Source: Lycium barbarum (Eukaryota > Streptophyta > Magnoliopsida > Solanales > Solanaceae). Taken from it: a DNA stretch of 64,000 bases. A program made the position numbers and the translations under genes. A model generated the notes under the pieces. It was given only the letters and a program-made list of their open reading frames with translations, made no database searches and was not told the DNA's origin. The stretch covers positions 51,730,457-51,794,456 of the forward strand of contig NC_083343.1 of assembly GCF_019175385.1 (NCBI RefSeq), given 5' to 3'. This document shows, piece after piece, positions 55,071 through 64,000 of this stretch. Position 1 is the stretch's first letter. Each line of letters begins with the position of its first letter.

Positions 55071-56567
55071 GGGGGGGGGGGGGGAAATATATATATATAT
55101 CAGTACATATTTATTTCGGAAGAAAGTTAATAATATACCTGTATCTGCATCTGGCGGCGCCTCCTGATCCTGTCGGCTGGCCAACGCATACAAGCGGTTT
55201 GAAGGACCGCTGGAACCGAGAGCTCCGCCACGACCTCTGCCGCGGCCTGCTGGTATCGGCACACCCTGCCCCGTGGGGTGCATAGCTACAGAAGGGAGAG
55301 ACGAGCCAGCAACTGACCCAGTGGGCTGGGCTGAACCACCTGAACCTCCCCTATACGGGCACTCCCTCATAACATCGCCTTGACGGCCGCAAGTAAAACA
55401 AGCACCGGTGGCGCGACGACACTCTCCCAAATGGCGCCTGCCGCACTGGGGACACTGAGGCATAACTGACCTCGTCTGGCTGAGCCCTCTACTTACCTGC
55501 AAATCGGGAGCCCTAGAGCTCTGGCCAGCTCCTGAATATCTGACACTATCAAATCTCTCTCCGGTAGGCCGTGGGGGCGCACTTTGCGCTGGCTGGGAAG
55601 ACTGTCTAATATACTGTTGAGGCTGTCCGCCTCGAAACTCCCCAGAGTATCCCGTGGACCTGGCCCTCTTGGGCGGCCTCCTGTCTCGATCCCTACTAGA
55701 ATAATCAGCCCTGTGTTGGTCCTCCATACCCTGAGCATAGGCCTGTAGCCGGGCGATATCCATGTCTGTCTGCAATGCCACCGCCATGCAGCCATCAATC
55801 AAATAGCGGTCTAACCCCATCACGTACCGGTGCATCCGGTCAGTCATATCTGCTACTATAGCAGGTGCATACCGGGCCAGAGAATCAAACTCCAAATTAT
55901 ACTCACGAACACTCCGACCCCTCTGCTGCAGATGCAAAAATCGATCAACCCGCGCCCGCCGTAACTCTGGTGGCAAAAAGTGGCGGGTAAAAGCAGCCAC
56001 GAACTCGTCCCAAGTAGCTGGGGAAGCACCCTCACCCCTGGATATCTCCCAGGACTCATACCAGTGAGCAGCAACATCCCGCAGTCTATGCGAGGCCAAC
56101 TCAACAGACTCAGTCTCTGAAGCCCTGACCAAATCTAGTGAGCGCCGCATCCCCCGAATAAAGTCATGGGGGTCCTCGTCGGGCTTAGACCCGAAAAACT
56201 CTGGAGGGCCACATAATAGAAACTCTCGAACCCTCAGGCTGTCACGCCTGTCATCATCATCATCATCTCTCCGCCGGCGTCTGCGAGCCTGCCCCGCTAC
56301 CAACGTAGTCAATAACTGCACAGCCTCTCTCAGTGTCCTGTCCTCCGCCCCTGGCTGAGGAGCTGGAGGCTCGGGTGCGGGTACTCGGGCCCCTGGAGCT
56401 GCTGATGGACCTGCTCCAGGCTCCGCCGGTGGTGTAGCAGATCCCTCTGAGTGGGGTACAACCTCGGGCAAATCCTGAACACGAGCCCGGGTAACTCGCT
56501 GTGCCTGACTGGTCTCTCCGACCATCACCTTACCCTTCTGGGCAGCCGTAGCTTTCTTCGGAGGCAT
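55062..56567 (-). CDS. gag: Gag of element G, open
   Basis: The start is taken at the conserved [13 protein letters not shown] (56567), because relatives begin there and an acceptor-like CAG lies just upstream; the frame opens 18 bases earlier. About 501 residues: N-terminal Pro/Glu-rich tail, capsid-like region (residues 110-250, [31 protein letters not shown]), basic Arg/Ser-rich linker, then knuckles CPQCGRRHLGEC and CFTCGRQGDVMREC. In the second the zinc His is Asp, which should weaken zinc binding. After the knuckles the frame reaches the first protease residues and dies in the AT/G junction. The only full-length undamaged gag frame in the window. Confidence 0.92.
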   Translation of the reverse strand: MPPKKATAAQKGKVMVGETSQAQRVTRARVQDLPEVVPHSEGSATPPAEPGAGPSAAPGARVPAPEPPAPQPGAEDRTLREAVQLLTTLVAGQARRRRRRDDDDDDRRDSLRVREFLLCGPPEFFGSKPDEDPHDFIRGMRRSLDLVRASETESVELASHRLRDVAAHWYESWEISRGEGASPATWDEFVAAFTRHFLPPELRRARVDRFLHLQQRGRSVREYNLEFDSLARYAPAIVADMTDRMHRYVMGLDRYLIDGCMAVALQTDMDIARLQAYAQGMEDQHRADYSSRDRDRRPPKRARSTGYSGEFRGGQPQQYIRQSSQPAQSAPPRPTGERFDSVRYSGAGQSSRAPDLQVSRGLSQTRSVMPQCPQCGRRHLGECRRATGACFTCGRQGDVMRECPYRGGSGGSAQPTGSVAGSSLPSVAMHPTGQGVPIPAGRGRGRGGALGSSGPSNRLYALASRQDQEAPPDADTGILLTFFRNKYVLIYIYISPPPPDC

Positions 56568-56569
56568 CA

Positions 56570-56593
56570 CTGAAAAACACAACAACCGATCAG
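56570..56593 (-). promoter_or_regulatory. Branch point and 3' splice site before G gag
   Basis: On the minus strand CTGAT (56589-56593) and GTTTTTCAG ending at 56570, two bases before the ATG. Branch A to AG is about 20 bases. Confidence 0.5.
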
Positions 56594-56673
56594 AACAGAA
56601 TCACCTTAATAGCACAGCTCTATGGCACGATCTAAGATCCAAAGAACGGTAACACTCTAAATGTCCTGTAGCC

Positions 56674-56721
56674 TCTCGTTTATAGATGTGGTGCACAACA
56701 CACCGATAAACAAGACTCTAC
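56674..56721 (-). promoter_or_regulatory. Leader stem-loop of G with GTGCAC palindrome
   Basis: ATAAACAAG (56706-56714) pairs with CTCGTTTAT (56675-56683) with one mismatch. GTGCAC is at 56691-56696. Confidence 0.6.
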
Positions 56722-56755
56722 TAGACACGGCATGTAGACATTCCGAGGACAAACC

Positions 56756-56767
56756 GCTCTGATACCA
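56756..56767 (-). other. Primer binding site of G (initiator tRNA-Met)
   Basis: GCTCTGATACCA on the plus strand, four bases from the LTR start at 56772. Confidence 0.94.
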
Positions 56768-56771
56768 CTTC

Positions 56772-59700
56772 TGTCACGACCCAACCCCGTAGGCCGTGAC
56801 TAGTGCCCGATCTGGGCACCCAAACACATTTATCAAATGCTATCTCTAAATTTTTTTCAAACGCATTCAAGTATATAGCAGAAGCCGACAAGGCTATATT
56901 CCAAATTTAGGTAATTTCCAGAAATTTTTTGGCAGAGTTTCCTTTGTTACAGACTATCCAAAATAACCCTGCACACAGAAAATACCAACAAAGGCCACAC
57001 CGGCCAACAAGGCAACATGTAAACATATGCGGACCGGCCGCCGCGGCGAATGGGATAGCCCAAACACAACATATACACACATCCGTACATAAATACCCCA
57101 ACCCACAAACATGTCTACAGGCCTCTAACACAGACAACAGAATCATATGGCGAGACAGGGCCCCGCTGTACCCCAGAATAGTCATAAACACAACAATATG
57201 TACAACTGAAGGATCTGTACCAAAAAAGTGGGCTCCGGAACAAAAGAGCACTCCCAAAAGCAGACTGCGTACCTAGGCTGGCGGACCACCACAGTAAGCG
57301 TCTGTACCTGCGTGGCATGAAGCGCAGCCCCCGAAGAAAGGGGGTCAGAACGGAATATGTACTGAGTATGTAAAGCATGGAATGCAGAAAATAGAAACAT
57401 AACCAGAACAACGGTACCAAAGCAATTTTGCTATCCAAAATACCAGAGTGCTTACCTTCCACACGCAAGTCATCTATATATATTTATATGCCGATGTCGG
57501 AGGCCAGAAGAAATACAATAAATACGTGAATCATCCTGTGTACCAAAAACTTACCTACCAAACTTAGGGTGTGCATGACAGGATCGTATATCTTATGTGT
57601 ATATATCGAATAACATGCCCCGGCCCTTTGTGAAGGACGCGGTAAATGGAATCATATATATTAACATCATAAATCAAATATTCATGTATCGTGCCCCGGC
57701 CCTTGGTAAGGGACGCGGTGAATCATATATAAAATATGCCAATGTCATGTATCATATATGCAAGTAACGTACCCCGGCCCTCAGGGAGGGGCGCGGTGAA
57801 TCATATTTCATGTATGTCAATGTCATGTATCATATATGCATGTGACATGCCCCGGCCCTCTTTTGCGGAACGCGGTGAATGGAGTCATCATATGCCATCC
57901 TGGCCACCTCCCCGTAATCATATCATATACATATACATGCCCCGGTCCGCAAGTGAGAGGGACGCGGTGAATAATGCAGAGAAGTACGCACGAGAACATA
58001 TCCTTGCCCGGGCTCAGTGAAATCCAAATCGAAGCTTGCACGAACAGAGTAGAGCGAAACCACATGCACACAATCAAGACCCGAGATACACACATACTTA
58101 TATGCAAACACATTATCGACATCTGGAGGCCCAGAAACAAGCTTTGGGTCAATCTGGAATAGCATACGAAAGTTACGAGCGCTCGAAGTACAGAGCGCTC
58201 CATAAATGTTTCGGAAGTCAATCTTTGCAAAACCGAAGTATTAGTCATATCGGATATCTTCCGGATGATGTATAGATCAAATTAAGTACAACTTAAATTC
58301 ATACGCACATACCATTACATATCAAGGCATTAATTATATCACTTATTTTATTTTATTTTCTTCTTCATATTAATAACTAAGGAACATATCAATGGGTCTT
58401 TAGATAACATGCCTCACGAAAATTGGGGACAATATGACTCATAATATTCTTTCCGACACAAATTCCTTATACTCATTTCGTTACTCAATCATATCGTAAG
58501 GTGGGTCATGTCAGGCATACTTCTATCAATATAATTCAGAATCATAGGATGACTCGGAACATATTAGCGAGCGCTTTAGAAGCGAATTACTTCCGGATAT
58601 CTCACGAATCAGACCAAATATAATTTATAGGATCGCGTATTCATATCAACATATGGATTAAGGACTCAATGGTACAGTAAGACAACCATCGTTTGGTAAT
58701 CGGAACAATCACCAAAAGTTTCCCTTAATTATTGTACGAAATTAAATAAAATAGAATAATAGGGAAGGATTCGGGAATAGTGGGTCCACCTCGGATCAAG
58801 TCGAGGTGACAGACATGAATCATGGACATTAGGGTCTATAGAGTCACCCAAGGAAGTTTCGAATCGATTTGATTACATTTACAACCAAAACAGGAGATTT
58901 ATAGTTCAATTAGATTGAATGAATAGTGCTCAAATTAAATTTTGGATTTCTATGAACATAATTGTCCCCGAGGCTCAAGTATCGACTTAGTATACCTAGG
59001 ACATGCCAAAAGAAGGAATAAGATAGCCTTACATACCTTTCTCGCGGCTTATGCTCGCGCAAAATCAAACCCCGTTTCGTCCAAAATCTGCAATTGGTCA
59101 TAAGTGCCAAATATGAGTTGTAAACTCTTAAGAATTCAACTTAGATTCATATTGTCTATCGAAATTCCGGCAGCATTTCCCCTATAAATTCAACCTCCCC
59201 GAGACATAGCTCGATCATAATATCAACACAACAACCCAACAATACCAACAACATCAAGAATCACAACAAAACACATCCTAGTATAAATGTTTTTTTTTCC
59301 TTTCTTCATTATGCAACCATTCCCATTCCAACTTCACACTTCCAACCCAATATCAACGTTCTCATATTCATTCACTAATTCAAAGTTATTCAAACATAAT
59401 TTAAGAACATTCCGACAATACTCAAGTATTCAAACAACCCCGCCAATTCCATATTCCATCCTAGACTTCTACAATCGCGACGAAACAACAAAGTCGCGTT
59501 GTTTTCTTCCTAATTCATTACCAACAACCAAAATTCGCATTTTTGATTCTTGTATTCATAATTATATAAAAACTACATAAAAATCACATAATTTTCCCAT
59601 AACAACCTACAACCATTTTCAATACCAACTCTAGTCGTTAAACCTTTGTTTACATCATAAACGCCACAGCGACACAACCAACAAGCCAAACAAAATATAA

Positions 59701-60408
59701 TTCACCATTTCCATGTCACTATGGCTCACGGCCATACACACTTCACCCACTCACACACACCACGCACCCACACCTCAATTCCAAAATTTCCATGCAACAC
59801 TAATCACTATAACATACACATTTCTTCCATAACATAAGCGAATAGAATTATTACCTTTTTCTTCCAATTTTCTCTTGCCGCAAACGTAGTCCTCTCGCTA
59901 AACTAATTATACCGCGTTGTATAGCGTCTTGAACTTGTTAAGAATTTAAGGAGAACAATATTTTTGGATCAAGATTGATGAACTTGAAATTTTTTTTTTC
60001 TTTCTTCACTATGGCCGAAGGCCTCTATTTTTTTCTCTCAATCTTTCTTTCTTGAAGGTTCTTGATCTCTTATGACAAATAATAAAGGCCTTTCTCTATA
60101 TATTTCATAAATTAGATTTTTATGGGCCTTGGGCTATTTTTTTAAAGCCATGGCCGGCCAACACATGGTTTGGGCCTCAATTTTTTTTTTTTTTTGAAGC
60201 CCAAAACTTCATGGATCCTATTTTTTTTGTAATTCCCGAACTAATTTCCGAAATTCCAATTTTTTCCCTTAGCCTTCCTCCGTATTTCCGCACCAATATT
60301 TTTCACGAACAACATATACATATTGGCTAGAATCAACATATGGCCTTATTTCTTACAAACCAAAATCATTTCGAATTTTCCGAATGTCCAAAATTACGGG
60401 ATATAACA
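56772..60408 (-). repeat. Element G 5' LTR
   Basis: On the minus strand: TATATAG at 60102-60096, donor AAAAAG|GTAATA at 59854, double hairpin at 57328-57364 (one stem base changed, CAGAAC), GC-rich array 57615-58020. Confidence 0.95.
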
Positions 60409-60413
60409 GATAT
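60409..60413. repeat. Target site duplication of G, right copy (GATAT)
   Basis: Second copy; the J LTR resumes at 60414. Confidence 0.95.
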
Positions 60414-61122
60414 GATTTGTTATGGCCATCTGATATGACATACTATGTTACGGGGTTACGCCCCTATTCTGATTCTCCTAAGTTGTGGCACCAGCGTCGG
60501 GAGGGTGGCCACGTTCTGTCTGCCGAGTCCCTTGGCAGGGGCCGGATTTGATATGACATATGTTTCTGTACACACTCTGCATGTTTTGAAAATATGTTTC
60601 TGCTCACTTTCTGTACGTTCTGTACCAGTTATGATTTTGTTTCTGTAATTCAGGCTTTACATATTCAGTACATATTTCGTACTGACCCCCCTTTCTTCGG
60701 GGGCTGCGTTTTCATGCCGCGCAGGTACCGACGACAGGTTTGTTGACCCCCCCGGTTAGGATATCATTTCTGCCATTTGGAGCGCTCTTTTATTCAGAGC
60801 CCATCTTTTGGTACAGTCTGTCACTATTGTATATATGTACACTATTCAGGGGTACGACGGGGCCCTGTCCCGTTTTATGATTCCGTTATGCTCTGTAGAG
60901 GTCTGTAGATATATCTGTGTGGGTTCTGTATATGTTTTGAGTTATTATGATCTGTGATGGCCTTATCGGCTTCCACGTGCTATATCTGTTCCCCTGTACT
61001 ATTTAGTATCGCTTACTAATTGTTATATTGTTAATTTCTGCTAAAATACTGGTATGGGGTTTGGGTACGTTTGGGTGTCCAGCACGGACACTAGTCACGG
61101 CCTACAGGGTTGGGTCGTGACA
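60414..61122 (+). repeat. Element J 5' LTR, segment 2
   Basis: Colinear with 35140-35846 of D. Double hairpin at 60666-60703. Ends GGGTTGGGTCGTGACA. Confidence 0.93.
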
Positions 61123-61126
61123 AAAG

Positions 61127-61138
61127 TGGTATCAGAGC
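61127..61138 (+). other. Primer binding site of J (initiator tRNA-Met)
   Basis: TGGTATCAGAGC four bases after the LTR end. The leader with GTGCAC (61198-61203) and CTTGTTTAT (61180-61188) follows; the 3' stem arm is partly decayed (ATAAACTGG). Confidence 0.94.
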
Positions 61139-61299
61139 GGTTCGTCCTCGGAATGTCTACAGACCCTGTCTAGTAGAGTCTTGTTTATTGGTGTGTTGTG
61201 CACCACACCTATAAACTGGGGGCTACAGGGCATTTAGGATACTACCCTTCTTTCTGTCTTAGATCGTGCGATAGAGCTGTGTTATCAGGATGACTCCTC

Positions 61300-61325
61300 C
61301 CTAACGAATTGTTACATTTGCAGTT
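61300..61325 (+). promoter_or_regulatory. Branch point and 3' splice site before J gag
   Basis: CTAAC at 61301-61305 and ATTTGCAG ending at 61323, two bases before the ATG at 61326. Spacing 19 bases. Confidence 0.5.
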
Positions 61326-62436
61326 ATGCCTCCAAAAAAGGAGACGGCGGCCCAAAAGGCCAAGGCAGCGGCCGCGGGAGAGACTAGCCGGGCCTAGAGG
61401 ATTACCAGGGCCCATGCACATATTGCTCCTGATATTTTGCCCCCGGCAGAGGGCTCTTCCACACCACCACACATAGAGGAGATTGGAGCAGCAGCTGCAG
61501 GTCGAGGGACGACTTCACCGCCAGCTCTCGGGATTCCAGTACCTGAGCCTCCAGCTCCACGGCCAGGGACTGAGGATCAGACTATGAGAGAGGCAGTCCA
61601 GTTATTGACCAGACTTGTGGCGGGACAGGTTCAGGGGCACGGATTGGGAGGTGACCGAGCAGGTAGGCGTGACAGTTCGAGAGCTCGTGAGTTCCTGACT
61701 TGTGGTCCTCCAGAGTTCTTCGGGACAAAGCCCGAGGAGGATCCTGAGGAGTTTATCAGGAAGATGTGGCGCACTTTGCATTTGATTAATGCTTCTGCGA
61801 CGGAGTTAGTCACGTTGGCTTCGTACCGGTTGTATGATGTAGCGGCTAATTGGTACGAGTAATGGGAGTTATCCAGGGGCGACGGCGCTCCCGCAGCAGT
61901 CTGGGATGATTTTTCGCAGGCTTTTCTTAGTCATTTTCTGCCTCCGGAGTTACGGCGGGCCAGGGCTGACAGATTCTTATTGCTGAGACTGAGGGGCCGC
62001 AGTGTTCGAGAGTACAGTATGGAGTTCGACTCATTGGCCCGATATGCACCTGCTGTGGTAGCTACTATGGCTAACAGGATGCACAGGTACATTATGGGGT
62101 TGGACCGGTATTTTGTCGACAGTTGTTTGGTATTGGCCGCTCAGCCCGATATGGATATTGCCCATATTCAGGCGCACGCCCAGGGCATGGAAGACCGGCA
62201 CAGGGGTCATCAGCCCGATAGGAGTCAGGATCGGAGACAGCCCAAGAGGGCCAGATCATCCGGGCATTCTGGAGAGTTTCGGGGCAGACAACCTCAGCAG
62301 CCGCAGCAGCCTAGCAGATACCCATCCCAGCCGATACAGATCGCACCTTCACAGCCTACACGTCGCAGATTTGATAGCCCAGGTTATTCAGGAGCAGGTT
62401 CAGAGCTCCAGGGCTTTAGGTTCGCGGACAGATAGG
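61326..62436 (+). pseudogene. gag: gag of element J, two stops and a frameshift
   Basis: Start MPPKKETAAQK at 61326. TAG near 61395 where D reads CAG. Open 61437-61862 (capsid-like region start), TAA at 61860 where D reads TCA, then open 61980-62435. One extra base near 62395 relative to D moves the zinc knuckles and all of pol into the next frame. The knuckle region downstream (62470-62560) keeps all ligands. Confidence 0.88.
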
Positions 62437-64000
62437 GGTTCTGGTCAGATGAGGCCACCTAGGCCTCAGTGTTCATATTGTGGCAGATACCATCCGGGAG
62501 AGTGCTACAGAGCCACCGGTGCATGTTTTTCTTGTGGCCGTCAGGGCCATTCTGTGAGAGATTGCCCGTATAAGGGTAGTTCGGGTGGTGCAGCGCAGCC
62601 TGCCGGATCAGCCGCCGGGTCATCATCTTCGTCAGTGGCTATGCGCCCTACAGGGTCGGGTACATCAGCACCGGCGGGTCGCGGCAGAGGCCGTGGTGGA
62701 GCTTCTGGTTCTAGCGGTCCTTCGAACCGCATTTATGCTTTGGCCAGCCGCCAGGACCAGGAGGCATCGCCTAATGTCGTCACAGGTACATTATTGGTCT
62801 TCTCTTGGTCTGTGTATGCATTGATTGATCCATGTTCGACTTTGTCATATATTTCGCCCCTTGTTGCTAGTAAAATTGGTATAACGTCTGAACCTATAGA
62901 GCCATTTGAGGTAGCTACACCGATTGGGGACTTTATTGTAGCGAAACAGGTATATAAAGACTGTTCTGTAATTGTATGTGGCCGAGATACTAAGGCAGAT
63001 CTGGTGGAGTTAGATATGATTGAATTTGATGTTATTATGGGTATGAACTGGCTAGCCTCCTGTTATGATAATGTTGACTGCCAAAATAAGGTAGTTCATT
63101 TCCAGTTTCCTGGGGAGCCAGTTATAGAATGGGCCGGTAATACAGCATCGCCGAAAGGTAAGTTTATTTCATACCTTAAGGCGACGAAAATGATCAGAAA
63201 AGGTTATATTTATCATCTGGTTCGGGTACAAGACTTGAAAGCAAAAACGCCGACCCTTCAGTCAGTTCCAGTGGTTAATGAATTTTCAGATGTATTCCCA
63301 GAGGAGCTTCCAGGTCTTCCTCCAGAGTGGGAGATAGATTTTACTATTGATTTGCTTCTAGATACTCAACCTATATCTATTCCCCCGTACAGAATGGCAC
63401 CGGTAGAATTGAAAGAACTGAAAGAGCAGTTGAAGGATTTGTTAGAAAAAGACTTCATCAGACCCAGTACTTCGCCTTGGGGAGCCCCGGTATTATTTGT
63501 GCGTAAGATAGACGGGTCGCTGCGTATGTGTATTGATTATCGGCAGCTGAATAAGGTAACCATAAAGAATAAATACCCCCTCCCCAGAATTGATGATTTG
63601 TTTGATCAGTTGCAGGGCGCCAAATATTTTTCGAAGATAGACCTTCGGTCAGGCTATCACCAGGTACGGGTACGAGAAGCCGATATTCCTAAGACAGCAT
63701 TCCGGACCAGATATGGGCATTATGAATTTAGAGTTATGTCTTTTGGGCTGATTAATGCTCCTGCGGTATTCATGGATTTAATGAACCGGGTATTCAGGCC
63801 GTTCTTGGATATGTTCGTGATTGTATTTATCGATGATATTCTAGTTTATTCTCGGTCAGAGGAGGAACACGCAGATCATCTGAGAGCGGTACTTGGGGTA
63901 CTTCGGCATCAGAAATTATATGCAAAATTTTCTAAATGTGAATTCTGGCTGGCTTCAGTGGCATTCTTGGGACATTTTATTGCAGCTGATGGTGTCCGGG
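62437..64000 (+). CDS. pol: Nucleocapsid end, protease and RT of J, open to window end
   Basis: Frame of 62437-64000 with no stop seen. Domains: knuckle [14 protein letters not shown] (about 62525), protease [11 protein letters not shown] (Asp codon 62827; the Gly of the D-x-G motif is Cys, so probably inactive), RT from about 63430 ([19 protein letters not shown] with the catalytic pair at 63832-63837). It continues past the window into the RT thumb. Without an ATG in frame with gag it would need a frameshift; I regard it as a recent pseudogene despite being open. Confidence 0.85.

Larger units (their letters stand above)
50505..60408 (-). mobile_element. Element G: reverse, gag-only non-autonomous gypsy element with 5S-derived module
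   Basis: 9.9 kb with near-identical LTRs of 3635 and 3637 bp, perfect GATAT duplication, and an internal region of only 2632 bp. Minus-strand order: primer site, leader stem-loop, acceptor, open gag, first codons of protease, AT/G low-complexity junction, 5S-derived module, polypurine tract. There is no RT, RNase H or integrase. It moved recently, so it used enzymes from another element. Confidence 0.95.
48271..64000 (+). mobile_element. Element J: forward D-related chromovirus, split by G, right end outside window
   Basis: 5' LTR 48271-50504 plus 60414-61122, primer site 61127, gag 61326 on, and pol open to the last base of the window. The first 40 or so LTR bases (D has TGTTATATCCCGTG) are missing and replaced by fragment F. 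The internal region is close to D. Confidence 0.88.

Noticed and set aside
55072..55083. G12 homopolymer as a biological frameshift or G-quadruplex signal
   Set aside because: A single homopolymer at a deletion junction is as likely slippage or assembly noise; no further evidence.
62585..62824. 79-codon ORF in J (and the similar 37305-37544 in D) as a separate gene
   Set aside because: Alternative frame of the gag/protease junction; the true frame carries knuckle and protease motifs.

Overview
The window is plant nuclear repeat DNA, most likely from a eudicot of the Solanaceae (inferred from the style of the repeats, not proven). I see no host protein gene, tRNA gene or organellar segment. 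Almost every base belongs to LTR retrotransposons, nearly all Ty3/gypsy chromoviruses of Tekay/Del type: gag with CCHC knuckles, aspartic protease, RT, RNase H, integrase and a C-terminal chromodomain in one polyprotein, primed from initiator tRNA-Met.

Layout. Element A (forward, old, many stops) enters from the left with its 5' LTR end at 722 and gag-pol at 930-5700. Its 3' LTR is split into 5945-6775, 10418-12040 and 22590-22622 by two later insertions: solo LTR K (6776-10412, reverse, duplication AATAT) and element B (12041-22584, reverse, duplication CCCGG). A itself sits inside an old degenerate element, C1 (22623-24248). C1 is followed by an LTR fragment and a second copy, C2 (24606-29410). 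Next come a reverse 3' end of another gypsy lineage (H, 29411-30861) and an LTR (I, 30862-32419). Element E inserted into I, and its 5' LTR was split by element D (32845-44024, duplication ATCTC), the most complete element here. E internal sequence runs 46104-48116 and stops at a short inverted LTR fragment (F). Forward element J follows from 48271 to the window end; its 5' LTR is interrupted by element G (50505-60408, reverse, duplication GATAT).

How the parts work together. D, E, A and J have the autonomous gag-pol layout but carry stops or frameshifts. B and G are non-autonomous: G keeps an open gag and no pol, B keeps only the end of RT plus RNase H, integrase and chromodomain. In both, the missing part coincides with the same roughly 0.9-1.4 kb non-coding module, which carries a 5S rRNA-derived sequence with its Pol III internal control region largely preserved and a T-run just downstream, in sense with the element.

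Several non-coding signals recur in most of these elements despite strong divergence: a TATA box followed about 250 bp later by a splice-donor motif in the LTR; a branch point plus acceptor abutting the gag ATG; a leader stem-loop with the palindrome GCGCGC or GTGCAC beside the PBS; two adjacent hairpins inside the LTR; and a hairpin abutting the polypurine tract. Together they suggest an element programme in which spliced RNA makes Gag while unspliced RNA is dimerised, packaged and copied.
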